Source of the DNA: Hyphomicrobiales bacterium
Lineage (GTDB): Bacteria; Pseudomonadota; Alphaproteobacteria; Rhizobiales; Beijerinckiaceae
NCBI GenBank assembly: GCA_900470095.1
Contig: UBZM01000016.1
Coordinates: 62,746 to 126,745, forward strand
Reading direction: 5' to 3'
Length of the DNA: 64,000 bases
Within the stretch, counting starts at the first letter, position 1, and each line of letters begins with the position of its first letter. The position numbers and the translations under genes were made by a program. A model generated the notes under the pieces. That model was given only the letters and a program-made list of their open reading frames with translations, was not told the DNA's origin and did no database searches. Shown here in pieces: positions 45,777-54,953 of the stretch.

Positions 45777-46973
45777 TCAACTCACGAAGACGAAACGCGT
45801 ACCCGTATAGGCTCTCAGCAATTTCCTCGGCATTTCTGCTTTGGCCAGCTCGTAGAACGGTTCGCCCGAGCAATGCAGCGGGATTATGTAGTCGGGATTG
45901 ATCTCCTTGAGGGCGGTGATTGTCTGCCGCAGATATTCCTGCTGATACGGTGCAAGATGGAATCCGCCGATCACCGCATGGATTTTGTTGATACCGGATG
46001 CCGCTTGAGCTTGCTGGATCGCATTGACCACACCGCGATGGCTGCAGGAGGTCAACACGACCAGTCCCCGGCCCTTCACATTGAACGCGGTCGCGAGCTC
46101 ATGCCGGAATTGATCGGGAATTGTAGCCTGCGTCCGTTCAGCTTCGGTCAAGCGCTCAGGGTTGCAACCTAAACCGCGCTCCAGCCCAATCTTCATGGCG
46201 CTGGGAGAAAGCAGCTTCTCAAAGCTCTTCTGACCTATCTGGCCCGTGGTAAAGCCATGGTCGCCCACGAGTGCCGACTTCTCCGCATACGTCACCGCCA
46301 ACTGGGCCTCTTCCAACGCCTTGCGATCAAGCACGCCAAAGTCGCCACGGACGGGGGGCGCCGTCCATTCTCGCGCACAGAAGCAGTCTTCGCCTCCAAC
46401 ATAGAATGGAAGCTGGGGCCTCAGCTTCCCCTTGTTCCGCTGCAAGAAGCCGACAAGGCCACCGAAATGATCGTAGTGGCCATGGCTGAGTACGAGGGCA
46501 TCGAGTAGGGTGGGGTCGATGCCCAGGAGTTCGATGTTGTTATTCAGCGCCTCCGGGGTGAAGCCGAAGTCGACGAGGATGTGGCGCGTCTCGCCGCCGC
46601 GCTGCGACTCAACGTGCACGGCAAGACCGAATTCGCTCACCAGTGTCTTTCCGGGTGGATGGGTACCGATGCCCCATCCGAAGTGCTGGATATCGACGCT
46701 ATCTGCTTTCCTGCTGGGTGCGACAGCGAATTGATAGCTATCCGTCACCACACGGACCGAGACCCTATCAAGTTCTGGAACTGACCCAGCGATCCCCTCG
46801 GCCTTAACAGACTTCGAGCTGCCGAGCAGTCCGGCGAGCAATGCGCTGAAAGCGGCGGCTCCGCCCCCGCAGACAACTGCCCGCCGATCAATGTCTTCGC
46901 AAACGAACTGCGATCGGCCGGCTTGGGGCCCGAGAGCGAAGGAACATGAAGTTTTGTGCGACAAGATTGCCAT
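45777..46973 (-). CDS. Exported metallo-beta-lactamase-fold hydrolase
   Basis: A 398-residue protein with a Tat-like N-terminal region (DRRAVVCGGGAAAFSALLAG at about residues 30-50) and an MBL domain. The metal motif LSHGHYDHFGG (about residue 170) is followed by later ligands in TSCSHRG and HCSGEPFYEL. Similarity is to the group annotated as dihydropterin-aminobenzene phosphate synthase-like MBL hydrolases; real substrates are unknown. GGGAGG upstream fixes the ATG at 46973; a 62-residue extension is unlikely. Codon use and base composition are less GC-rich than the neighbours, suggesting transfer or relaxed selection. Confidence 0.82.
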   Translation of the reverse strand: MAILSHKTSCSFALGPQAGRSQFVCEDIDRRAVVCGGGAAAFSALLAGLLGSSKSVKAEGIAGSVPELDRVSVRVVTDSYQFAVAPSRKADSVDIQHFGWGIGTHPPGKTLVSEFGLAVHVESQRGGETRHILVDFGFTPEALNNNIELLGIDPTLLDALVLSHGHYDHFGGLVGFLQRNKGKLRPQLPFYVGGEDCFCAREWTAPPVRGDFGVLDRKALEEAQLAVTYAEKSALVGDHGFTTGQIGQKSFEKLLSPSAMKIGLERGLGCNPERLTEAERTQATIPDQFRHELATAFNVKGRGLVVLTSCSHRGVVNAIQQAQAASGINKIHAVIGGFHLAPYQQEYLRQTITALKEINPDYIIPLHCSGEPFYELAKAEMPRKLLRAYTGTRFVFVS

Positions 46974-47643
46974 GACCACCTCCCGCCTCTGGCTGCGACA
47001 CCAGCCGTCGATGGAGGCGCGGGACGCAGCGGACCAAATCCTGTCGGCGGCGTCGGGCGTCTGGAAGCCAGAACACTGGCATGAGCGCCGCCGGTCGGCA
47101 ACTCGTGGATATCCCTCTTGGCGGGTTCGGCCGCAGGCAAAGCGGATAAAGCCTGGCATCCGCCGTGATCGTCATTCGCGTCGATATCGCCGAATAGGCG
47201 GGATTCTTCGCCAATTGCCGCTATTATTCAAGGCGGTCAATCAGGCGCTGGCGTCTCTGAAATTTGAGATCGTTCGACGTCTTAGCGGGAGTGGGTACGT
47301 AAGCGAGAGACTTGAGGTCCGACATGGCTGTGTTCATCGGATGCGCCGGACAACTCAATTGAACTCACCTTTATAGGCAATCAATCCTAGCGCCGTGTAC
47401 GATGAAGGCTCGTCGGCCTGAAGCTATCCCGCCATATAGCTTCGCCAACGCAGCGATTCTGCCAATCAGCTTCGCCACGCAAACGCAGGGAGCTTTCAAG
47501 CGAAGGGCGCCAAGCTTGCCCCCGGGCGCAGAAGGCAAAGCGGCCCTTGAACCGCCTTGGAGCTTTTACCGGTTTATAACTTCTCTGGGCGGTGCGACCT
47601 GCCCCGACAAACCTCTAAAAGCCGTTTGATTTCAAGAGGTTCG
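46974..47643. other. Gene-poor stretch between the MBL gene and tRNA-Lys
   Basis: About 670 bp of visibly lower-GC DNA with no supported gene. Long frames on both strands lack start signals and motifs. A 7-bp inverted repeat, AACCTCT (47610-47616) and AGAGGTT (47635-47641), lies just past the tRNA 3' end and could aid its termination. No integrase, att duplication of the tRNA end, or transposase was found. Confidence 0.5.
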
Positions 47644-47719
<76 letters not shown>

Positions 47720-47764
47720 ATACGCCACGAAGACGTTGCCTTTCTGCCGGCCGGAACCGCGTCA

Positions 47765-47795
47765 GGCAGGGGGCGTGTAACAAACGCCCCCTGCC
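47765..47795 (-). terminator. Strong hairpin downstream of the RutG/UraA-like permease
   Basis: Perfect 12-bp arms GGCAGGGGGCGT and ACGCCCCCTGCC enclose a 7-base loop, 67 bp past the permease stop and 45 bp before the tRNA-Lys 5' end. There is no T-run, but stem strength and position favour a terminator. Confidence 0.65.
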
Positions 47796-47862
47796 CTGTC
47801 CACCCCGTTTGAGCAGAAAAATGCACTCCGGCTAAATGCCTGTGTGCAACTGCGAGAAATCC

Positions 47863-49137
47863 TCACGCCGTGCGGCGATTGAGCAGGTGGTAAAGTGCGA
47901 TCGCACCAAAGGTGGCGGTGCCGATTCCGCCGAGTTCGAAGCCGAAAATCGGCAGTTTGAGATCGCCGGCACCGAGGATCAGCGCGGTTGCAACCGTGAT
48001 GAGATTCTTCGGCGCGGAAAAATCGACCTTGTTCTCGACCCAGATCCGGCCTGCAGTCGCGGCGATCAGGCCGAAGACGACGACGGCGAGACCGCCCAGC
48101 ACCGCGACCGGGATCGTGCCGATCACCGCGCCGAATTTGGGCGAGAAGCCGAGCACCAGTGCGATCACGCCCGCAGCGACGAAGACCAGGGTCGAATAGA
48201 CCCGCGTCACCGCCATCACGCCCATGTTCTCGGCATAGGTCGTGACGCCCGTGCCGCCGCCCGATCCGGCGATGATGGTCCCCAGCCCGTCGGCCATGAA
48301 GCCGCGTCCGATCAGCGGATCGAGGTTGCGGCCGGTCATCACGGCGATGCCTTTGATATGCCCGAGATTCTCCGCGACCAGGATGATCGCGACCGGAGCG
48401 ATCAGCGCCATCGCCTTGAAATCGAAGACCGGCGCAACGAAATTCGGCAAGCCGAACCAGGGCGCGGCGGCAATCTTTCCGAAATCGATTGTCGGAGCGC
48501 CGAAGGATGAGGCCGTCGCGGCGTAGACCACATAGGCCGTAAGGCCGCCGATCAGCACCGGCAGCCGCTGCGCCAGCCCGCGCCCGTAAACCGCCACCAG
48601 GGCGACCGCGACGACGGTGAACAACGCGATCCACTTCGTATAGGGGCTCGCCGAGATCATGTTCATCGCGACCGCGGTCAGGTTGAGACCGATCGCGGCG
48701 ACAACCGCGCCGGTGACCACGGGCGGCAGCAGCTTCTCGATCCAGTTGGTGCCGACAGCCTGCACGATCAGGCCGATGGCGAAGTAAAGTGCGCCGCAGG
48801 CGATGATGCCGCCCAGCGCCACGCCGATATTCGCGTTGGGGCCAGCCCCGGCATAGCCGGTCGCCGCGATCACCACGCCGATGAAAGCGAAGGATGAGCC
48901 GAGATAGCTCGGCAGCTGCCCCCTCGTGATCACGAAGAAGAGCAGCGTCGCGATGCCTGAGAAGAAGATCGCGACATTGGGGTCGAACCCCATCAGCAGC
49001 GGCGCCAGAACCGTCGAGCCGAACATGGCGACGACATGCTGCAACCCGGCGACAATGGTCTGCCCGGTCGGCAGCCGCTCATCCGGCATCACCGCGCCGG
49101 TCGTTTTCAATGTCCATTTCGGAAAATAGCCAGCCAT
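47863..49137 (-). CDS. Uracil/pyrimidine permease, RutG/UraA-like (NCS2 family)
   Basis: A 424-residue transporter with about 12-14 helices. It begins YFPKWTLKTTGAVMPDERLP and contains MFGSTVLAPLLMGFDPN, LPSYLGSSFAFIGVVIAATG and the substrate-site region ILVAENLGHIKG, all very close to the E. coli pyrimidine permease RutG and UraA. It should import uracil or thymine with protons. No rut degradation genes are adjacent, so general pyrimidine salvage is as likely as catabolism. The nearby strong hairpin closes the unit before tRNA-Lys. Confidence 0.9.
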   Translation of the reverse strand: MAGYFPKWTLKTTGAVMPDERLPTGQTIVAGLQHVVAMFGSTVLAPLLMGFDPNVAIFFSGIATLLFFVITRGQLPSYLGSSFAFIGVVIAATGYAGAGPNANIGVALGGIIACGALYFAIGLIVQAVGTNWIEKLLPPVVTGAVVAAIGLNLTAVAMNMISASPYTKWIALFTVVAVALVAVYGRGLAQRLPVLIGGLTAYVVYAATASSFGAPTIDFGKIAAAPWFGLPNFVAPVFDFKAMALIAPVAIILVAENLGHIKGIAVMTGRNLDPLIGRGFMADGLGTIIAGSGGGTGVTTYAENMGVMAVTRVYSTLVFVAAGVIALVLGFSPKFGAVIGTIPVAVLGGLAVVVFGLIAATAGRIWVENKVDFSAPKNLITVATALILGAGDLKLPIFGFELGGIGTATFGAIALYHLLNRRTA

Positions 49138-49272
49138 GCCTCACGCTCCCCAGCCAAGCCGCGACCATGCTCGCGTCACGAAGCCTCATAGAAGGCAAGC
49201 GCGATGCCGCCGCCAAGACGGCGGCGGTGAAATCGTTGTGATTTCAGGGGAAAACCAGCTTTCCTCGGCGCA

Positions 49273-50148
49273 TCAGGAGGCGATCTGGGTTTGCCGATGG
49301 TGGCTCTGATCCCCGCGCTGGAAGAGACGATCCGCCGGCAGCGCCATGTCCGGATCAATATCAGCCCCGGTCCGAGCCTGGGACAGGGCCATGGCCAGGG
49401 AGGTTTCATCGAGCGCCGGCATGCTGTCGAAGCCAGGCATCACGAAATAGCTCTGCTGGTAATCGTCGATGCGATAGAGCGTACGCATCACGCGGACAGC
49501 ATCGAAGGCAATCCGGTTGGGTGATCTGCTCTCGAGCGCGAAGATCGTCTCCCCCGGCGAGGAGGCGATGCCGGCACCGAAGATGCGCAGGCCGGCCTTG
49601 GTCTCGATCAGGCCGAACTCGACGCTGTACCAGTACAGCCGCGCCAGCCGCGCAAGATCGGCGGCATCATACAATCTCAACCCCGCCTCGCCATAGGCCG
49701 CGACGAAATCGGCATAGGACCGGTTCATCAACAGCGGCACATGGCCGAAGATGTCATGGAAGATGTCCGGCTCCTCGATATAGTCGAACTCCTCCGGGCG
49801 CCTGATCCAGAAGCCCGCTGGAAAGCGGCGCGCCGCCAGATGCGTGAAGAAGACCCGGTCCGGCACGAGCCCCGGCACGGCCACGACCGTCCAGCCGGTC
49901 GCAGCTTCGAGCACGCGGTTCAGGTCGCGAAAATCTGGAATGCCATCGGCAGCGATGCCAAGCGCGGCCAGTCCCTTGAAATACTCGTCGCAGACGCGGC
50001 CACGGAGCAACTCGGCCTGGCGCCGATGCAGCCGCGACCAGGTTTCATGATCCGCCCTCGAATAGGCGTCGAAACGCTGATCGACGATGAAGTCTTCCGG
50101 TATGTCATGCGGCTTCAGGCCGGAGCGGGAGAACGGATCGGTCGACAT
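49273..50148 (-). CDS. phhA: Phenylalanine 4-hydroxylase PhhA
   Basis: A 291-residue monomer-type aromatic amino acid hydroxylase converting phenylalanine to tyrosine with tetrahydropterin and O2. Iron ligands are the two His in FHDIFGHVPLL and the Glu in YWYSVEFGLIE. TGWTVVAVPGLVPDRVFFTH and FWIRRPEEFDYIEEPD are family signatures. There is no regulatory ACT domain, as usual in bacteria. GGGAGG fixes the ATG at 50148. It is divergent from an Lrp-type regulator 122 bp away. The usual pterin-carbinolamine dehydratase gene phhB is not adjacent. Confidence 0.96.
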   Translation of the reverse strand: MSTDPFSRSGLKPHDIPEDFIVDQRFDAYSRADHETWSRLHRRQAELLRGRVCDEYFKGLAALGIAADGIPDFRDLNRVLEAATGWTVVAVPGLVPDRVFFTHLAARRFPAGFWIRRPEEFDYIEEPDIFHDIFGHVPLLMNRSYADFVAAYGEAGLRLYDAADLARLARLYWYSVEFGLIETKAGLRIFGAGIASSPGETIFALESRSPNRIAFDAVRVMRTLYRIDDYQQSYFVMPGFDSMPALDETSLAMALSQARTGADIDPDMALPADRLFQRGDQSHHRQTQIAS

Positions 50149-50270
50149 GGCGCACCTCCCTGACATGAAGGGAAGATGCGCGGAGCCGGCGGTCATGTCC
50201 TGACTATTTCTTGTTCTTCGGCGCATCGGCTGGCAGGATATGACGCAAGGAATTGAATTGAGGTCCGATC

Positions 50271-50753
50271 ATGCCCCATCATGCGGCAAGGCCCTCTCGG
50301 CTCGACGAGACCGACCGGCGCATCCTGCGCGCACTGCAGCGTAATGGCCGGATCACCAACGCAGCGCTGTCTGAAGAGATCGGCATGGCCGCCTCGCCCT
50401 GCCTGCGCAGGCTGAAGGCGCTGGAAGAGGACGGCATCATCACCGGCTACCGTGCGGAACTGGACCGGCGCGCACTCGGCCACGGCGTCGAGGCTTATGC
50501 CTTCGTCAAGCTCTCGCAATCCGACCCGGACTGGCGAACAAGGCTGGTCGAGAAGCTCAAATCCTTCGAGGAGGTGATCTCCTGCCAGGCCATGACCGGC
50601 GAATGCGACCTGCTCGTGCATATCGTCGCAGATGACATCGAGGCCTATGGCGAGTTTGCGATGCAGCGCCTGCTGACCCTGCCGGGCGTTGCGGACATGC
50701 GCTCCTCCTTCGTGCTGGCGACGATCAAGGCGAACGAGGGCTGGCCGGTGTGA
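50271..50753 (+). CDS. Lrp/AsnC-family transcriptional regulator
   Basis: A 160-residue regulator with an N-terminal HTH (about residues 12-60, DETDRRILRALQRNGRITNA and MAASPCLRRLKALEEDGII) and a C-terminal RAM/AsnC domain (about 75-150, EEVISCQAMTGECDLLVHIV). Lrp-type regulators bind amino acids, and the divergent phhA gene suggests it responds to phenylalanine or tyrosine and controls phenylalanine hydroxylase. The shared 122-bp intergenic region should hold the operator. Confidence 0.92.
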   Translation: MPHHAARPSRLDETDRRILRALQRNGRITNAALSEEIGMAASPCLRRLKALEEDGIITGYRAELDRRALGHGVEAYAFVKLSQSDPDWRTRLVEKLKSFEEVISCQAMTGECDLLVHIVADDIEAYGEFAMQRLLTLPGVADMRSSFVLATIKANEGWPV

Positions 50754-50849
50754 GGCCGTGCGGACGTCTCGCTCGGGTCATGCTATTCTCAGCTCCTATG
50801 CTCGCCGCGCAATCGCGGCCAAGCGGAGCGTGATGGGGAGGCCGGGCTC

Positions 50850-51674
50850 ATGGCCGCATCCAGTGCCTTTGGGGATTTCGAGCATACGGGCTGGGGCACC
50901 GCGACGGTCGCGCTCGCCTATCATCGCAACCTTGGCGAAGTGACGTCGGGTTGCGTCCCCGAACTGATCCGCGCCGCCGAACTGAGATCTGGAGACAGGG
51001 TTCTCGATGTCGCCTGTGGCGTGGGCTATGTGGCAGCCGCCGCACGTGATCGCGGCGCAGACGCCATCGGCCTGGACTTTTCCGCTGTCCAGATTCGGCT
51101 GGCACAGCAGACCTATCCGGGAATCCGCTTTGTCGAGGGCAATGCCGAGTCACTCCCCTTTGCCGAGGGTGAGTTCGACGCCGTCCTGAACGCCTTTGGA
51201 TTGCCCCACCTGCCCGATGCGGACAGGGCACTCACTGAGGCCCGCCGCATTCTCAAACCCGCCGGGCGTTTCGCCTATGCCTCGTGGTGCGACGCGACGA
51301 AGTGCATCGGTTTCTCGATGGTCTATGACGCCATTCACGCCCATGGCTCCCTGGACGTGGGGCTGCCTCCCGGCCCCAACTTCTTCAGCTATGGCGAACC
51401 GGGCTTCGCCGCACAGCTGCTCGCCCGAGCCGATTTCGTGAATATTTCAACCGTGGAAGTCCCGCTGGTCTGGCGCGTCTCGTCTCCCGACGCGATGATC
51501 GACGCCATTTCATCCGGTACGGTCCGCGCCGCAGCTGTCCTGCGCCGGCAGCGCCCGGAGAACCTGACCAGGATCAAGGAATATCTGCGCGAACGGGTGT
51601 CCACATATGAGCGCAACGGCATCTATGCCGTGCCGTCGCCCGCCCTGGTCGCCAGTGGTAGCAAGCCCGGCTGA
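50850..51674 (+). CDS. Class I SAM-dependent methyltransferase
   Basis: A 274-residue methyltransferase with Rossmann-like fold: motif I VLDVACGVGYVAAAA (about residues 51-65), the acidic post-I loop GLDFSAVQIRLAQQ, motif II EGEFDAVLNAFG and LKPAGRFAYASW. The UbiE/Methyltransf_11 pattern suggests a small-molecule substrate, which cannot be named. GGGGAGG lies 8-14 bases before the ATG. It stands alone, convergent with leuA 113 bp away. Confidence 0.87.
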   Translation: MAASSAFGDFEHTGWGTATVALAYHRNLGEVTSGCVPELIRAAELRSGDRVLDVACGVGYVAAAARDRGADAIGLDFSAVQIRLAQQTYPGIRFVEGNAESLPFAEGEFDAVLNAFGLPHLPDADRALTEARRILKPAGRFAYASWCDATKCIGFSMVYDAIHAHGSLDVGLPPGPNFFSYGEPGFAAQLLARADFVNISTVEVPLVWRVSSPDAMIDAISSGTVRAAAVLRRQRPENLTRIKEYLRERVSTYERNGIYAVPSPALVASGSKPG

Positions 51675-51787
51675 GGTCTCTTCCCCGGTCTCGTCCCATA
51701 CGGCTGGAACATCACCACCGCCTTTACCGCAAGCCCCCGGGACGAACACATCGTCTCGCCCCGAGGCCCGCAGCTGAAGCGTGGCAA

Positions 51788-53353
<1,566 letters not shown>

Positions 53354-53428
53354 GGTCGTGATCCTGAATGGGTCGCGCCGCGGTCGTTCGGATGGGCGCG
53401 TTAGGTCTGGAAGGCGGTTCTCGTCACT

Positions 53429-53471
53429 CCCCTGAGCGCCCAGGCATGCATGCCCGGCCGGCCCTCAGGGG
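53429..53471 (-). promoter_or_regulatory. leuA leader hairpin (candidate attenuator)
   Basis: Arms CCCCTGAG and CTCAGGGG pair over a 27-base interior that itself holds the palindrome GGCATGCATGCC (53443-53454), so alternative folds are possible. One arm overlaps the stop codon of the leader peptide, the geometry needed for ribosome position to decide the fold. No T-run follows, so whether it terminates transcription is not proven. Confidence 0.65.
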
Positions 53472-53515
53472 CGGCTAAGGAGAAGAAGCTGACCAAGGCC
53501 AAGCGGAGCGCGCAT
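53465..53515 (-). CDS. leuA leader peptide (16 residues, leucine-rich)
   Basis: A 17-codon frame from ATG at 53515 to TGA at 53465 encodes MRAPLGLGQLLLLSRP. Six of 16 residues are Leu, four of them consecutive, and five of the six codons are CTT, which leuA itself uses sparingly. The stop lies 111 bp before the leuA ATG and inside an arm of the downstream hairpin. This is the classic arrangement for ribosome-mediated attenuation: scarcity of charged tRNA-Leu stalls the ribosome in the leader and changes the RNA fold. The ribosome site is weak (GGACGG). Confidence 0.85.
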   Translation of the reverse strand: MRAPLGLGQLLLLSRP

Positions 53516-53772
53516 GCCGACCGTCCGCGCAGCGGCGCGGCTCAGGATCCAGGCATGGGTGGCAGATGCGGCCACGGGCGTTCCTCGTTCGACTGGACAC
53601 GATGTAACCGAAAGCACCCGCGGTGCGCAAGCATGTGACGCATGCGAAGTTTGCAACGTCGTCCCGGCCGGAGTCTCGCTATCCTGCCCGGGCCGCAACT
53701 GTTGGCGCGGCACGCATTGTCCGCTCCCTGCGAATCGCATTCGATCGCCGGGCAGTTGGGGAGAGATATCCG

Positions 53773-54414
53773 ATGATGCGCTACGACCGCCGCACGATCG
53801 GTCTTGCGGTCGGACTGACCTGCCTTGCAGGCTATGTCGATGCGCTGGGCTTCATCAGCCTTGGCGGTTTCTTCGTGTCCTTCATGACAGGGAACACGAC
53901 GCGGCTCGGCATCGAACTCGCCAACGGCCATCTCAGCGGTATCGCGCTGGCAGGCGGCATCATCATGCTCTTCGTCGGCGGCGTGGTGCTCGGCTCGCTC
54001 GTCGGGCATTTTGCCCGGACGAGGCGGCACACCGCCGTGCTGGCAGCTCTGACGATCTGTCTCTTCATCGCTGCGCTGTCCGACAGGCTGGGGGAGGCCG
54101 GCATCAGCATCGCCATGCTCGCCGTCGCCATGGGCATGGAAAACTCCGTGTTCCAGCGCGACGGCGAGGTCACGATCGGCCTGACCTACATGACCGGCAC
54201 GCTGGTGAAGATGGGGCAACGCATCGCCGGGGCCCTGCTTGGCGGCTCCCGCCTCGCCTGGCTGCGCCATTTCACGCTCTGGCTTGGGCTGCTGAGCGGA
54301 GCGGTGGCCGGCGCTCTTGCGCATCACACGATCGGACTCGACGCAATCTGGCTAGCGGCCGCTTTCTCGGCGTTCCTGGCACTGGCTGCCTCCCGCCTCC
54401 TACTGACCGACTGA
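53773..54414 (+). CDS. YoaK/DUF1275-family membrane protein
   Basis: A 213-residue protein with six predicted helices. CLAGYVDALGFISLGGFFVS and FMTGNTTRLGIELA are the DUF1275 signature. The function is unknown. GGGGAGAG about 9 bases upstream supports the ATG at 53773 (a second ATG follows immediately); the frame extends upstream to 53623 without start signals. It is divergent from leuA, with the leuA promoter and leader in the gap. Confidence 0.85.
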   Translation: MMRYDRRTIGLAVGLTCLAGYVDALGFISLGGFFVSFMTGNTTRLGIELANGHLSGIALAGGIIMLFVGGVVLGSLVGHFARTRRHTAVLAALTICLFIAALSDRLGEAGISIAMLAVAMGMENSVFQRDGEVTIGLTYMTGTLVKMGQRIAGALLGGSRLAWLRHFTLWLGLLSGAVAGALAHHTIGLDAIWLAAAFSAFLALAASRLLLTD

Positions 54415-54492
54415 ACGGTGAGCGCAGGTGATTGGAACGGCGCGGGGAATCGGTCATTGTCCCGGCCATTCGCCAGCCGGAGCCTGCATGCG

Positions 54493-54828
54493 ATGCGCGC
54501 CACTTCGTTCTTGATTCCCCCCCTCGCCGGCTTCCTGCTCGCCGCCTGCCAGACAGCCGGACCACCGCCCGCCCCGGCACCGGAGCAGGCAGCACCAGGC
54601 GTGACGCCCAGCACCTTCCGCATGCCGAGCGGATCGGGCTGCTCGGGCGAGGTCGAACGTTTCCAGGCGGTGATGGATAACGACCTCGCGACCGGCCACA
54701 CCACCAAGGGCGTGCACAGCCGCGTCAGTGCCGAGATCGCCAATGCCCGTTCGACCTGCGCGGCAGGCAATGACGCTGGCGCGATCTCTCAGGTGCGCGC
54801 CACCAAGTCACGGTTCGGTTATCCGTAA
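54493..54828 (+). CDS. Small putative lipoprotein
   Basis: A 111-residue protein with a lipoprotein signal peptide ending LLAAC (about residues 15-19), a Pro/Ala-rich linker and a short alpha-helical domain containing two Cys (SGCSGEV and STCAAGN) that may form a disulfide. No named family was recognised; similar small lipoproteins occur in Rhizobiales. It begins 78 bp after the YoaK-like gene and may be cotranscribed. The ATG at 54493 is chosen because it starts the signal peptide. Confidence 0.7.
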   Translation: MRATSFLIPPLAGFLLAACQTAGPPPAPAPEQAAPGVTPSTFRMPSGSGCSGEVERFQAVMDNDLATGHTTKGVHSRVSAEIANARSTCAAGNDAGAISQVRATKSRFGYP

Positions 54829-54848
54829 GGCTTGTCAGCACCACGCGT

Positions 54849-54873
54849 CATGGTCGGGTTTATCCCGACCATG
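54849..54873. terminator. Palindromic hairpin between convergent genes
   Basis: Perfect 10-bp arms CATGGTCGGG and CCCGACCATG enclose TTTAT. It lies 20 bp after the lipoprotein stop and 80 bp from the Dcp stop, so it may serve as a bidirectional terminator. Similar CATGGTCGGG-type hairpins recur between genes in many Rhizobiales, so it may belong to a dispersed repeat family. Confidence 0.6.
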
Positions 54874-54953
54874 TCGACTTCCGTCCAAGCATCACCCTTC
54901 GCCCCGGCGGTTCAAGACGGGGATGGTCCGCGTGATGACAGCGTGCGCTTCGC

